Below, piece by piece: positions 1-13,385 of a DNA stretch of 64,000 bases. Source of the stretch: Lucifuga dentata (taxonomy: Eukaryota; Chordata; Actinopteri; Ophidiiformes; Bythitidae); NCBI GenBank assembly GCA_014773175.1, contig VXCM01000471.1, positions 101,619 to 165,618 of the forward strand, read 5' to 3'. The first letter of the stretch is position 1. The number at the start of each line of letters is the position of its first letter. The notes beneath the pieces were generated by a model. That model did not search any database, was not told where the DNA came from, and was given only the letters and a program-made list of their open reading frames with translations. The position numbers and the translations under genes are program-made.

Positions 1-54
1 ATGACAAAAATAGTGCTATGTTAAGAACTCCTTAAAATAAAAATAAATAAATAA

Positions 55-185
55 ATCCTGGATCCGCCTTTGGATCCGGATCTGTATCACAATTTCATGG
101 GTTCTTCCCTGGACCATTCTGGAGTTTCATCACAATTGGTTCATAAATTTTGAGTAATCTTGCTTGACATACATCCTTGGCAGAA
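55..185 (-). mobile_element. dispersed repeat family D, fragment
   Basis: The paired GGATCC motifs (GGATCCGCCTTTGGATCC), then a TTTCATGG segment and AATTTTGAGTAATCTTGC, resemble the reverse complement of a widespread animal repeat. That repeat's other end reads CCTCCGTAAGGAGG followed by TTTGTTTG and GCAGGATTTTT. A second fragment in the opposite orientation lies at 40635-40810. The class was not determined. Confidence 0.4.
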
Positions 186-3100
186 GTAAAATCTCTAACA
201 ATAATGTGAAAGTTTACTCAGATTGGGACTGTGTCCTTCATTTTTATTTAAATAATTATTTAGTGAACAAATGTCTTTATCTAAGAGAGACCCAAACTTT
301 GGCTATTATCATTTTGTCACACAGGGACTTAATGTGCCATTTGTGATTCAGATGTAAAAACAAAAAGAATCACCTCACAAGCAAAATAAAAATGTGAGTT
401 TCAGACATGCTAACATTCGTGTCTGACAGATCTTTTACTACATACACTGACACCACACAACAACTTAACAAACTTTGTTTACATCAAAAATTATGTAAAC
501 ACAGCAGGGAAGGTCATAATCAGCAAAACGTGCATGAACACACAGAATGCTGATTTTTAATTAGCAAGACAAATATGTAGCTATTTTAATGTTTAATAAA
601 GAATAAGGATTGAGACATTAAGTTATAAAAAATTACATTAAGATTTGTTTCTTCCACCAGACCTTCTGTGTTCAATCATGGATGTGTCTTTGTAGTTAGC
701 AGCATTAAAAACCACTTAAACAATTTCTGTGGAAATGTGGTGGAAAGGAGCCATGAGCCAAGAAACAATTATTTTTGGTGCATATTTATGTGGTTTCTAT
801 TGGCTTCCCACTTATAAGTTTGTAAGAGGTCATTAAATGGCTGATAATCCATATGATTTAGGGAAGTCTGCAATATAGTTTTATTTAATTTCTTCTTTTT
901 AATTTTTTTATGTTATTTATTTATTTTTACCAATTTAACATATTTGCCTGGTGAAGCAGCACTCGAAAAATGCGAAAGTGTTAACAGTGAGGTAGATAAG
1001 CATTATCACTACTACTACTCCTCCTACTACTACTACTACTTTTTTCCTTTTTTCTCTTTGTTCTTTTTTCCTTTTTTCTCTTCTTTCTTCTTTTTTCCTT
1101 TTTTATTTTTCCCCTTTTTTTACTTATTTACTTTTTTTTTTAGTATTAATGCTACTACTATGACGATGATTGCTGCTATTACAAATGCCATTTTTTTCTT
1201 TTTCAGCTCTCAAAACATTTATGCTCCTAAGAACATGATGTAGGCCAAATTCCATTCATTGTGATGTAATTTTTTTCCAGCTGCTCAAATGTATGGCTGT
1301 CTGTGAAGATGTTTGTGCCACATACATCCTTAATTTTGTGACTGCAGACTTGGGTTTTTTTTTTTTTTTTTTTTTTTNTTTTTTTTTTTTTTTTTTTGTT
1401 TTGGAAATAGGCCACTGTGTTGATTTCTCATGTGGAATGCATGTCCACCCAAATGTGTATATAAAGAAGCACGTGCACATCTGTGTTCTGTTTATGGGTC
1501 CTCTGCTGCCTGTGTCCATGTCCACTTTGGAGTATCACGTGTGCTGTACTGAAACTGACAAGTTTACGGTATGAGTACAGTAACCGTTGCTGACACCCAT
1601 GTGGGACAAAACTACGAAGTGTGCACATGTGGCAGAATCAGCAAATTCCCAATTAAAAGAGTAGAATAAACTTTAAAAAAACAAAAAAAAACAAAACATT
1701 GTTGTCTTAATGAAACCAATTTATTCATGAATATTTTGCCTCAGTAACAGAATTTCCATAGATTATCTGCAGAAATATCAAGATTCACCTGGTGTTCCAC
1801 CCACCAGGGGGCACTTCACCAGTGGTACACATCACAGTTTGAGATTTCATAGTCTAATGGTTAGTTTTTGCATTTACATTTGCATGTTATTTTGGATATT
1901 TGTGTGTAGAGCATTAATGCTAATCAGCAGGGTATGGACAGAGAGTGTCATTTAAAGCACTGCAATGTCCTTGTGTTATTCAGACATATCAAGCCCATTA
2001 GCACAAGCAGTGGAAATGACATTTACATTAAAATCCACCAAGATCTCACAAGCCAGAGCTCCAGGGAGAAAGAAACAGCTGAAGGATGCAGTTTAAAAAT
2101 ACCAGATTGTTTTTTTCTCCAGGGCTGGAATGAGTCATTACCCAGGCAGCAAACCAGGAACTCTTATCAGCTGCATCATTCCACAGTACAATGACACACA
2201 AATTTTGCCAACACAACACTTGTGTGCTGTATTCATTTTGGTGACAACAAGACTGATATGCACACACACTTGTACACATGCGTACACAAACAACCACATA
2301 CACCTGTACTGGAGTAAATGGAAGTGATATGTGCAGATTGTGAATTGTTTTTTCACTGGAAGGATTTGCTCAGGGGGCGGCCATATGCTGACACATTCAT
2401 CCCCCATTCTCGTCTCTTGGCTGTGTTGTTCAGAGCGAGGTGTGTTGGGAGATATGCTGACCTACCCATTGCTCAGATACCGCTGCGCTACCACGATGAC
2501 TTGCCACTATTAGATCTTTACTCTAGTCTTATCTGATGGCTGGTCTACTGTGAGGTGAATCCATTGCTCACACGTCAGCTCGCTTCCTATCTCTTTGGAT
2601 GCAGCCCAAAGAGGTGAGAGGGAGATGTAGAAGGGGTTGGAGGGCATATTGGGGGGCAGACTGGGTTTGGCACTCTTGGATCATTCCTCACTTGGGAGAT
2701 AAAGAGCAGGAATGATGACTTCCCAGCATGAGCCGTGCACTCGACCTTTTCAGTAAAAAGGTGACTGATCCTTAGAGGACACTGATGTAAAGAACTGCCC
2801 TTATCACACCAACAGGGAAGAAGAGGAGGGAATAGCAGACAGGCTGGGGAGGGGAATTTTAACTGATGCTGGGGCTTGGTTAGTTAGGTCGTTTTGTGAT
2901 GTGTTCCTGTTTTCCCCCTCCCTCTATCTTTTCTTCCCTGTTTCCTTTTTATCTCAGCTCCTGTGCAGAAAAATCCATTTTCCTGCAGTAGGCTGCTTTG
3001 TCTGCTTGGGGTGTGGCCATACTGAGGCAGGTGGTAAATAATGCACAAGTCTTTCCCTTTATATTCTTTCAAAGCAGTGAGTGGTTGTTGTAAGAAACCT

Positions 3101-3759
3101 CTCTGAAGTGGGATTATTAAACCAACTGGGCTCTGGACATTTTTATCCTTTTTCTGGGGCGAGGTGAGGTGAAAGGAAGAATTCCCTAAAAATATAAAAC
3201 CCAAAGTGCACACTGCAAAGGCCCATTACCCCGCTCCCTCATCCTCTCCCTATGGAACTAAAAGTAGAGATCAAAATCAGCAACGCAAAGACCTCTTCTC
3301 TCCAAAGTCACTATGTGTGCCTTTGCTGTGGTGCACTGCAGAGAAGCGCATCCTACAGTCAGATCGATGGGTAATGATAAGATGTGATCATGCTCACAGA
3401 TATTGTGACAGGTGGTGTATAATAAGTGATCATTGAATAAAAATATAGTCACAAGTAGAGTAGAAGATGGAGATGTAACCAAACTCAGACACAATATTCA
3501 GATGTGTAATATATATATATATATCTATATAGATATCTATATCTATAGATGTCTATATAGATATAGATATATAGATATATACTCTACTTTAACACATACA
3601 TGTAACAGTGTCATCTGATTTTTTTCATTAATTTTAATTGCAAGGGGAAAATCCTTGGACTATTGCAAGACCAGTCTCACAATGGATAGTACAGTATTTT
3701 TCATTAAAAAATGTGTTTTGTCACAAACAATTGATTATTGTGTGGTAGTCACAAACTAT
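186..3759. other. non-coding stretch, low complexity and unique sequence
   Basis: No gene was recognised. It contains CTA/CTC triplets (1007-1040), T-rich low complexity (1040-1200), a poly(T) run with N at 1378, a CTCF-like motif (1801-1814) and TA/GATA-rich sequence (3505-3585). Short open frames here have no family resemblance and were left out. Confidence 0.6.
1801..1814 (+). promoter_or_regulatory. candidate CTCF binding motif
   Basis: CCACCAGGGGGCAC matches the core vertebrate CTCF consensus (CCASYAGRKGGCRS). This is a sequence match only; occupancy is unknown. Confidence 0.4.
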
Positions 3760-4190
3760 TTAAAGGTGATACTATTTTTGTTATTTTCCCCACTGTTTAT
3801 AGTGTAACATATTAAAAAGTATGTGTTGATCAAAGTTGCAAAACTTGAGGTTTATATACCTGTACAAATGCAAACCCATAGATCCTGAAATGCCTTGAAA
3901 GCTTTATTAGTTCCTTATCTCTGTAACATGTTAACATAAACATGTTACACACCAGGTTAAACACACCGACATGGTACATGGGCAGAGAGCGAATGCTTAA
4001 TTCGCTCAATTCTTAATGCTTAATTCCTTTCTTGATGATTTGCAGTTTGTAGGTGGAACAGCAGGAACAATTTTCACTCAGTGTGCACAGTGATGCAGCA
4101 GTCAGGGAGAGTACAGGTGGATTGATTTTTTTTTTTTTTGCACATTAAGCATTGAAAAGGTTTGACTATAGACCCCGAAGAAATCTGTAA
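3760..4190 (+). mobile_element. TTAA-flanked MITE family A, copy 1 (3' truncated)
   Basis: It starts TTAAAGGTGATACTA and shares a block structure with copies at 5040, 12954 and 54260: CAAAGTTGCAAAACTTGAGG, then TTAGTTCCT..TCTGTAA.ATGTTA, then CAGTGTGCACAG, then GCACATTAAGCATTG. No coding capacity is visible. TTAA at the end suggests a piggyBac- or Kolobok-type non-autonomous element. It runs directly into a GATA microsatellite. Confidence 0.6.
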
Positions 4191-4195
4191 CATAC

Positions 4196-4254
<59 letters not shown>
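4196..4254 (+). repeat. (GATA)n microsatellite
   Basis: About 14 uninterrupted GATA units lie immediately after MITE copy 1. Confidence 0.95.
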
Positions 4255-4384
4255 GGTAGCAACTATGCATTACACCTCCAATATAAAATGGATAACAGTT
4301 AGCAATCAATGTACTTTACACAAATGTGAACCAATATCTAATTTTAACTTTAAAGTTTAGTTAAAATTAAATATTGAAATGCAA

Positions 4385-5035
4385 AAGTACAATCTTGAAT
4401 CCGTGAATTGATTTAACAGTTAATCTTGATGACAGAATAAAAATTTCATCTTTACAGTTTAACAAGGAAACACATATCTGAAAAAGGCCAGCCATTGAAA
4501 ATAGTCTGAAAACACTGACAGCTAGTCTGCCTGTCTCTGCTTCACGAAGTATAGATTTAAAGGAAGCTAATGAGACAGCTTTCTGAAGTTTTATGTCCGA
4601 CTGAAGCACATTCCAGTCAAAGTGAGCAGCATACATAAAGGCTCTTTTGTTTTACTCAGTACAAACTGCAGGGAATGAGAGCAGATGCAGTACAGTAAGC
4701 TCAGGGAATGTAAACAGCAGTTTTCTGCCTTATTTTGGATGCTCAAATTACATAAATATGGAGGTATCCAGCCAAGAATAGCTTTGTAAATTAAAGTGCA
4801 TCAGTTTGTGTAGCCAGTGAGGGGAATAACACAATGATGGGTGTGTTCATTACAGTTAGTAATGAACTTTAGAGACCCATGGTAAATAGAAACTAGGGTA
4901 CATAAACACAGAGAGCGGATGTGTTTGTAAGCGACACCTCCGTAATCAGTAACTGCAGAAAAGTAGCAGAAACGAGCTTCATGTCATGGAAGCAAACATG
5001 CCAAAGATGAGCAGATGCCGACATACAGTATGTTG
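4385..5035 (-). pseudogene. LINE reverse-transcriptase C-terminal remnant
   Basis: Read on the minus strand, about 4640-4930 gives YHGSLKFITNCN and LIYKAILGWIPPYLCNL. The stretch 4385-4636 gives FMYAAHFDWNVLQSDIKLQK and SLASFKSILREAE. These match the conserved end of fish Jockey-superfamily non-LTR elements (a 'YHGALRFITNC..LIYKAILG..YLC..AAPxxWNxLQ..LKL..LxxFK' pattern known from the family). Frame changes and stops show it is dead. Its 5' side stops where a TTAA element begins at 5040. Confidence 0.65.
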
Positions 5036-5039
5036 TCTC

Positions 5040-5051
5040 TTAAAGGGGACA

Positions 5052-5100
<49 letters not shown>

Positions 5101-5761
5101 TAATTAATTAATTAATTTATTTATTTATTTCCTTCATGTTTATAATGTAATATAGTAGAGGGTATCCAGTGAGTTGACTTGNATTTATTTATTTATTTCC
5201 TTCATGTTTATAATGTAATATAGTAGAGGGTATCCAGTGAGTTGACTTGAGTCAAAATTGCAAAACTTGGGGTTCATACAAAAAGAAAGTCATCCAGTAA
5301 GATAAGATAAACCCAGAGCTTCTGAATTGCCCAGAAAGCTTAATTTTTGATTAGTCCTTCACTTCTGTAATATGTTGGCATTAACATGTTATGTATTTGA
5401 ATTTACCCACCTACACACCTAGTTAAACACACCCACAAAGTATGAGGCTAGCGAGCATTTGGCCAGCATCTTGTTTCACAGTCCCTATGTGCTGCCAGAT
5501 CAAGCCTAACATAGCTGGCTAGTCAGAACAGAGCAGGATTTTTGGGAGGGGCTTTAAAGAGACAGCACCTAAAACAGTCTGTTTTCAGTCAGTGTGCACA
5601 GAGGTGCTGTAGCAAAAGAGTAGACATTGATCAATGATGATTGATCTTTTTTTTTTTTTTTTTTTTTTTTTTTTGCACATTAAAGCATTGCAAAGGTTTC
5701 AAAATACACTCCTAAATGAAAATTAGATCATGGAAAAATCAGTAAAATAATTTCCCTTTAA
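5040..5761 (+). mobile_element. TTAA-flanked MITE family A, copy 2 (full length)
   Basis: The left end TTAAAGGGGACATATTAT and the right end ATAATTTCCCTTTAA form imperfect terminal inverted repeats that overlap the TTAA target duplications (5040-5043, 5758-5761). The interior carries a (ATT)n tract (5051-5098), an exact 67-bp duplication around an N at 5182, and the family blocks TTGCAAAACTTGGGGTTC and GAGGCTAGCGAGCATTTGG. No ORF of transposase type is present. Confidence 0.7.
5115..5249 (+). repeat. exact 67-bp duplication around a single N (assembly join)
   Basis: Bases 5115-5181 and 5183-5249 are identical, separated by N at 5182. This fits two contig ends that overlap but were not merged, rather than biology. 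Confidence 0.85.
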
Positions 5762-5819
5762 AGAGACACCGACTGAAATCAAGTTCAGAATTTAAAACAT
5801 GCTCATCTAGCCATTTAGT

Positions 5820-5975
5820 TCTCAGTTCTGGTCCTGGGGATCCACAACTCTGCCTGTTTTCCATCTCTCCCTGCTCTACGCACACCTGATTAGCTAAATC
5901 AGGTTTGTTCATTTGATCAGGAGTTGGTGCCTCCTAGTTCTTGACTGGCTGAACACACCTGAGTACCAGGATTAA
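5820..5975. mobile_element. fragment of a common fish repeat
   Basis: AGTTCTGGTCCTGGGGATCC, then TGTTTTCCATCTCTCCCTGC, ACACACCTGA and TTAGCTAAATC, resembles a frequent teleost interspersed repeat that I recognise by its 'GGTCCTGGxGxCCC..CTGC..GTTTT' start. Ends and class are not determined. Confidence 0.35.
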
Positions 5976-7604
5976 GAAATTAAGGCGTAGTTTGACTGGC
6001 ATAACTTAATCTGCCATGTCTCACTTCTACCTTTACCTCTTTTGTCATCCTGTCTCTGTCTCTCTTTCTATATCGTTCTCTATCCACACCCCTCTGAATT
6101 CAGTAAGAATTCCAGTAACATCTCATGGTTGGTCAAGTTTTGATACACTTTTGGTTGTCATTTCTTTTCTCAGTAAAACAGTTGCGCACACTAGAAGGTC
6201 TCCACTGCTTTAAAATGTGCAGTTAATACTGTTGGAGTCACAAGAGGCAGCCAAATGCAGTTTTCAAGAGCCAGTTTTCACATGCCTTGGTTTTAAGTGG
6301 AAAACCGAGGGAAAAAAAAAAAAAATTNGGAAAAAAAAAAAAAATGAATCAGATGTACTATGCGGAGGCAGGGAAAATAAGAGATCCTATACCTCACTGG
6401 TATCAAAAATCCACCTACATATGCACAGCACTGCAGCCTCCACAAATATTTACCAGATTTTCAATAGTTTCATTGCGTAACAAATGTATCTCTTTGACAT
6501 TGCTATTTTGGAAAGAGCGGTCGGTGTAAAAAAAAAAAAAAAAAANAAAAAAAAAAAAAAAAAGAAAAAAGAAAAGAAAATCCAGTATGATGGGAACTAA
6601 ATGTTGCTAAGAACACATCTCTTGTTACAGGGCAGAACAGCAGAACTAGGCCTGCTCTTACTGGCCCGAATAATTTGATTACAGGAACTGACTCAAAAGA
6701 TTAAAGAAGGAAGCGGTTTGTCTTTTTCAGGTCAACATGCCTCCAGGGCTTCCTACACATCCAAAATAGATGGATCTACACAAACGCTGGCCAGAATTAG
6801 TTAACTGTTGCACAATGATGTATTTACTCCCTCCTATTTATTTATTCGATTCATTTTTGCTACTCACAGTTTTTTTTTTCCCTTTTGTGAATGCTTAAAT
6901 ATGCTTTTGAACATAGTATTTGTATCTCTGGGTTGCACTTGTTCTTTCCTAAATGAGAGATGGAAGAAACAAGTACAAGTACAAATAATTCAAATGTTTC
7001 CCACTCCTTTGACTGCTCTTCACTCAACAACCCATTCTCTCTGAACTCTTCCCAGCCCACCTACCCCCTGGGATCTCTTATGGTCTTGTTGACAATAATA
7101 AGTTGAATATAGTCATGGTGTTTGTCTGTTCATGATGCACGCAAAGGTGGATTATGAGACAGTAGACTCCGGGATACAGATGCTTTCTAAACCAATCCCC
7201 TGTACCTCTCTGTCCAAACTTTCAAAAGAAGTATATAATAAGTGTATATCACAAGTGAGGATCTGGCTTATGGGGCCCTTGAGCTCTTGGGCTCCTGAAC
7301 CTGTATCAGGTTGGCCCATTTGTTAATCCATCTATGGACACACAGAGCATACTCCTTATTTTGCTGCTGCATGTGGCCAGATGTTCAAAGTGGAGAAGAT
7401 TGCATCATTAATTCATCCAGAAAATACAGTAGTCCAAGGAGCCAAATATCATGAACATGGTGAGCTAGCCATTCCCTGGCATTCAACTGGGTGGCCTTCA
7501 ATTTTGGACTTAAATGTTTTGGGTGGATGTAACTCATGCCAGCAGCAATTTGTGTTGTCCTTCATTCAAAACCTTTCAAAGCCAGTGTATTTAGCTGATG
7601 CATG
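5976..7604. other. non-coding stretch
   Basis: Two poly(A) runs with Ns (6328, 6546) and otherwise unique AT-rich sequence. I see no gene. The part at 7300-7600 may be the decayed downstream portion of the L1-like remnant that follows. Confidence 0.5.
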
Positions 7605-7870
7605 TTACAGTGAGGACTCTATTAGTTTAATGTGAAACCTGGTGACAGGGATACATTGTATTCTGTTACGAAGCTGGTGGTTTGGTTTCCTGGATGAGTT
7701 GAGAATATTCTCCCACACTTTATGCCAAAACAAGTCTTCCTCCTTTAGGTCAGAGTTTTTATTCCAGACCCTGGCTGTGGATAGATCCTTCTGTTTCAAC
7801 AGAAGCTTGGAGTATACTACTGATATAAAACCCTTAACAGTGGAGACTTCATCCTTCATTATAAGTCTGG
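7605..7870 (-). pseudogene. L1-like LINE ORF2 remnant
   Basis: The minus strand encodes YSKLLLKQKDLSTARVWNK, then WHKVWENILNSSRKPNHQLR and a degraded VTRFHIKLIE. This resembles the region after the RT domain in fish L1/Tx1-type elements (a 'W..iW.NI..as.NPNHQLIHY.FvHRtYlTPrK...MKL' pattern). The HRTYLTPRK part is lost (RNRIQCIPVTRFH), and stops follow, so it is inactive. Confidence 0.55.
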
Positions 7871-8388
7871 ATTCATAACATCAGATAATTTTAGTAATGA
7901 TAATATTTGTAATGAGAAAGATTAGCCAGACAAGTCAAAGAGTCGGCACAGCTCCTGAAAGCTAAACATGTCATTGTAATTACATAAGTCACCAATCTTA
8001 TGATACCTCTTGAGACCCGTAGATTGACTTCAGTGGCTTATTAGCAATTAGCACATGTGTTTTTTTTTTTTTTTTTNTTTTTTTTTTTTTTTTGTTTTTG
8101 TTTTTTTTTGTTTTTTTTAATCATAAGGGGAAGTTTAATGCCATTTACAGATCTCTTCCAAGTTTGGGTCAGTATAGCTGAAATTGTTGATTGTGTTGGT
8201 ACTGATGCACTCATAATGAATCATGTTCTTTTTTAAGGCCAAAAACAAAACATCCTCCAGCATATAAGACATTTTCTTCTAAAGCTATCCATGAGACTGC
8301 AGAGGATTTGCCAGGCCCAAACATGGAATAGCTAAAAGGATTGATGGTAGGTTTTAGCCCAGCCTATGTTTTGGATCTTTGCATCTCT

Positions 8389-8423
8389 GGAATAGTAACC
8401 CACTGGGTTTGGGTTACTATTCC
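8389..8423. repeat. perfect hairpin, 14-bp arms, 7-nt loop
   Basis: GGAATAGTAACCCA (8389-8402) and its exact reverse complement (8410-8423). Confidence 0.95.
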
Positions 8424-10401
8424 ACATATAGCTATACAGTAATTTATCAATTCTGACCCAGTATTCCACAAGAGGGGAGTTGGTATAAGGTAGCACATTC
8501 ATTTTTTATTTTTTTTTTAATTGAGAATAGGGTTTGTGTGACTTTTACTGAACAGCAGCCACTGTGGCCTAAAGTGATAATTATGATAAGTGATACTTCC
8601 CATTTTTCTCATTCTTTTTAATCAGTTGTTTTGATGTCATCTTTAGGGTACAATTACTGTGCATTCAGCTTAAACTCATAACTCTGAATATCCAACCTCC
8701 GACCGTGAAAAGTAAAACAAAGCGCCCCTTCAAAACTCCTACTCAGAAAGTCGGGCAAGGTTCCTCAACCCCAAGTTCAGTATTAGCATCATTTGGATAA
8801 AGCTGCTCACACAGTAACCAGCAATTTCTCTATTTAGGCTTCTTTTGGTCTGACATAACAAATAAAACAAAATATTTTATGGAGGCATCCATGTTGTCTC
8901 CTACTTTGTCTAGTTCGAACGCACTATGGCTGTAAATGATGCAATTCCAAGCCACAGCTTCCAAATTCCAAGCTACAATGAACGCAGCATTATGGCCAAA
9001 AGCAGCTATGTCACAAACTGACTCAAGGTTTTAACAAGGAGGGAGGTCACACATGAGTTACAAAGATTTAAATATTTATTTTAAACAACTAAAAGCACAA
9101 AAACACTAAATTAACTCAAGCAACAGAATAACTCAAGGAAACAAACTAAAACAGTGTTCACCAGAGGAGGGACACCAGCTTATAAAGCTGATCAGTTAGA
9201 CCAGATGAACATCTCTCCCTGATGACCTGAAACCAGGACACCTGCAGACAGGATCCGCACACAGACAGCTACAAACATTTTTACTGTGTATTTACTTCTT
9301 GCTCTACTTTTGTGTTAAATGTTTATTGGTGACACGAAAAAAAAAAAAAAAAAAAAAAACTGTGTAACAAGTATAAAACACTCCTATTGTCCCTTAACTG
9401 TCACACCTGATAAAGAAAGACTAGTGCAAAACCCAAGAGTGTATTGAATTGAGAAAGGGTGGATTTTGTTGCAGATAAATTCAATTTTTCATTTGAATGA
9501 GAAATAATGTGATTTTTTTTTCAAAACTGACAAAGGCTGAGTCAAATATTATTTAGACTGAATGTCTTCTAATTTCACTTTTTATGACGTAAAATAAGAT
9601 AAAAGGGTTCACAAATTTCCTTTCAGATTACAGCATTTAAACCAGCATATGGAAAAAGTTTACAGAACATATAAATCATCAGCTAAATGAATCAAATAAA
9701 TGAGTAAAAATCCCAAAATGAATAAAATATATATTTTTTAAGTGTGTTTTGTTGGCAGACTTGGACTCCAGACCTCAGTGCTGATATTCTGATATGATGA
9801 AATGTGTAAGATAATGTGTAATATAAATACCACCAGCTGTATTGACAAAACTACTTCACCTACACATGCAGGGCATATGTTAGCACAAACTGCACAAACA
9901 TGCGCAAATATGCACAAGCTGTCTGCCACGCTGTCCCAATCATCTGTTTCATTTATCTTTCTCCTATCGAGAGCTCAGCCACTTCCTTTTCTTAGACTGC
10001 GGTCCAGTCCCGGTCTGTCATTCATACATCATTAAATTGTCCCCATCTTCTTTGTGGTTACCATCATAGATAACACTGTGTGGACATTGTGCATTGTACA
10101 TGTCATGACATCTCAGGGTGAGCTGTCTGTGCTGTGATTTTACATCAAACACGTGTCAAGGCTTTTCACTCTGGTACAGTTAAAAATGTCAGGAAAGCAT
10201 GATGTGCATCATTAATTTTACATGTGGAGGTTTGGGGATCAGCTGCAGTACAGTGCTTATGTAGTTTGAACCAAATGTATGTGTGTACAAGTGTGTGTGT
10301 GCATGCCTGTCCTGTCATTTCAGTACACAATACACTATCTACATTTAAGCAAACATAAATTCAGGACAGGATTGGTCAGCTTTAAAAATGTGGTTGATGT
10401 A

Positions 10402-10439
10402 AAAATGGAACACTTTTCAACTGAGAAGTGTTCCATTTT
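10402..10439. repeat. perfect hairpin, 14-bp arms, 10-nt loop
   Basis: AAAATGGAACACTT (10402-10415) and its exact reverse complement (10426-10439). Confidence 0.95.
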
Positions 10440-11205
10440 GCCCCCCCAAAGAAAAAAAAAAGAAAAAAAAAAAAAAAAANAAAAAAAAAAAAAAAACAGC
10501 CATGGTGCATTCTAAGCACCTACAGCACATTTTGACAGCTAGCTGCCTTCTATAAGATTACATGTAATTTACATTTGTAATGTATATTTGAATGTACCCT
10601 AACAAGAGTCACCACATCTTTCTAGCATCTAGCATCTAGCTTTCTAGCACTGAAAGGTAGCATTATAGCATGTCATTCCTATAATGATGTTATAGCATGT
10701 CCATTGTCATGTTCATGTGAAACTACATCTCTAATGATTATAAACAACTTGTAATTAGTTTACAATTTGTCATTTTAAACATGCTTTTCTAGTATAAATG
10801 TAATTTTGTGGAAATACTTTTTCAGAAAATTGCTTTTTTTTCAGCCCATATTTTTGGTTTCCATGTGTCAGTGATTTCGGAGATGTTATGGGCTAATTGA
10901 TGTCCAGTTAGCACCTGTCTCTGTCCCTTAATGTGTGAAGTTATCACCTCTTTATGTTCTTTGATGTGAGCTTGCTGATTAAAGCATATCTTTCAGTAAA
11001 TTTGAGCAGATTGCAGATGACACTTGCAGCCAGTCTGCACAGTCAGCTGGCCATTCCAGCAGAGTGCAATATTGCGAAACTGGAGAAGACTATAAGGTTC
11101 GATGACACATTAAGGTGGTAAAAAGGTGCCAATAAAGCTTTGTGTTGTAAAGCATTCTCAGGCTCATTTTTACATCACAGATAGAGGCTATACATGTATC
11201 ATTCC

Positions 11206-11235
11206 GTTCTCGTTCATTTTCACATGAACGAGAAC
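11206..11235. repeat. perfect hairpin, 11-bp arms, 8-nt loop
   Basis: GTTCTCGTTCA (11206-11216) and TGAACGAGAAC (11225-11235). Confidence 0.95.
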
Positions 11236-12953
11236 TCAAAATACCATTCGATGCTGTACATGCATCTATATTTTGGTATGTAATTGTCCTAAGGTACAGC
11301 AGCACGTGTGTTAGTAATTCATAAATCCTTTTTGTTTTCACCTACAACTGCTCTTTCCAACACATTCTCCAAACCAGCTAAACAAATTACTTGCAGAATG
11401 ATTTTGCTTTAGTCTAGACCAGTCAAAGATTAAGTGGTTGTTTGATGTATTTTTTCCTCAGTTGTTACTCACAAAAAACACCACTTCAAGTGGAACTGCT
11501 TTCTCTTCAACAAGCACAGTCTAAGAGGGCCCACTGCCAAACACAGGAATTTTGTGGTAATGAACCTGTCAGAAAGATGTGGAGTGGATAATGTTCGAAC
11601 AAATTTCCACTTCCAGGCATGGAAAAGAGGGCGGGCAACTCTGTGAGAGCCCAGCTGTGTCTATAGGAAATACAGGATACAGTGACATTAAAATACCATC
11701 AAACTGTGTAAATATTCATTAAAGCCTGTTCTCCACTCAGACCACCTAAATGTTTTCTCATCTTCACATGCTTAAATACATTTACTGCCTGTGGGTGCTG
11801 TCACCACTATCTCCCTCTCCAGCTGATGCTTTACACAAGAAGGTGCTAGCATCATTTGAAACTATCATCCAAGACTGAGTGCTGCTATCCTTTTCAAATA
11901 ACACAGCAGCAAATCATCAGTCTTCATTTCCTTTTATGCCAGTATAATACATTAACTCACCCTGAGGACTTGTAAACCTTACCAGTTTCGATTGTTAACA
12001 GGGGAAGGATGTGAGACCATGACTCAGTTTTGGAAATGCTGAAGGTGCTTCTTTCTGTCATCTCTTAATTTGAGTTATTATACAACAGGGTTGTCGTTCA
12101 ACCAGTTTGTTGAATGTCCAGGCTGAGTGTTCAAGTCTCAGCTGAAGCGTTCTGTGTTTTTCTGCCTCTAACAGCCTAGATTTACACACAGATCCTCCTA
12201 AATACATAGAGGAAGACACACTTTGTTTTAGACAAAAAAAAAAAAAAAAAAAAAATCCCTATTTAAACCTTGCAAACACTGGTGCTGAAGTCTGCCTGAG
12301 CACTAACAATTCCAACACACATGGATGCATCTAGCAGGACCCCATCAGCTGTACATAGATAAGACATAGCCTTTTACACTCTGTTAAGCACTTGGCTGCA
12401 TGGCAGCGTGCATGATACACCCCAAAGTAGGTCATTTTGAATCTGTGTTCCTCTGTGGTTCGAAGAGTACATTTGGACCTTCCCACACGCTTTTGCTCAG
12501 CACGTCTACATTAATTTCAGCTCACATTATTTGCAATATGCATTTTGCATGGTTTCATATGTGAAAATTGCCCATGTCTTTGGCATGTGGAGGCAGCATT
12601 TAAGACTGGATTTTAGCCAGTCTGCAAAACCTCACGGGCAGACTTGCTTCCCAACGCCTTCAATGGAACATTTCACAGTGTGTTGTACCAGCAATGAAGG
12701 AAGCTTGGTTTTCTGCCAACTACACAATGGAGTTGGGGGAAATGTTCCCTTTTTCCCCATTCCAGTGGCACTATGCCACCCAACAAGAATGTATCAACTG
12801 TAGTGTCACTTGATACATTTAAGCATACCAAAACTCCATTTCAGCCATTGTTAATGGGATCAAGAAGAGAGTGTATTGCCATTGCAGTAACCAACTTAAT
12901 TGGCAGCTGCAGGAGGGCTACACAATGGTGACAGAAGTACTTAAATCCTTTAC

Positions 12954-13321
12954 TTAATTGGGACATATTATGCCTTTGGTTTCAATTGTTTTTATGAAAT
13001 TGTAGGGAGTTTGTGTTGAGTATTGTCAAAGTTGCAAAACTTGAGGTTCACACTATTAGATATATATACATCCAGTAAAAAAAAAATAAAAATTAAATTA
13101 AAAACATAGGTTCCTGAACTGTCTTGGAAGATTGGGTTTCTGTAGTCCTTTAGTTCTGCAAAATGTTAACATCATGACACTAGACACGAGTATGAGGCTA
13201 GTGAGCAAGTATTTGGCCAGCATCCATACTTTGCAGTCTTCTGGTATTGGCAGCTCAGACCTGATGCAGCTAGCCAATTAGAACAGAGCAGTTTTTTGTT
13301 TGGAGGGGGGTATTATTTTAA
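12954..13321 (+). mobile_element. TTAA-flanked MITE family A, copy 3 (nested)
   Basis: It starts TTAATTGGGACATATTATGC. It then has TCAAAGTTGCAAAACTTGAG, ATGAGGCTAGTGAGCAAG, TTTGGCCAGCATCC and GAACAGAGCAG in the same order as in copy 2. It ends at or near TTAA 13318-13321, before a poly(T) with N at 13331, so it lacks the copy 2 right end. Confidence 0.6.
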
Positions 13322-13385
13322 ACTTTTTTTNTTTTTTTTTTTTTTTTTTTTTTTACTTACAATTTAGCTTAGAAATTGGAATTTT

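Larger units (their letters stand above)
7871..12922. other. non-coding stretch
   Basis: No gene was recognised. It includes poly(T) with N at 8077, three perfect hairpins (8389, 10402, 11206) and poly(A) with N at 10480. The segment near 8670-9010 (GAACGCAGCATTATGG, CAGAAAGTCGGGCAAGG) may be an old MITE, but I could not find both ends. The rest looks unique. Confidence 0.5.

Noticed and set aside
944..1243. Phe/Tyr-rich open frame
   Set aside because: It comes from a T-rich low-complexity tract and CTA repeats.
3505..3585. TA/GATA-rich self-complementary stretch
   Set aside because: The pairing is explained by simple-repeat composition, unlike the unique-sequence hairpins listed.
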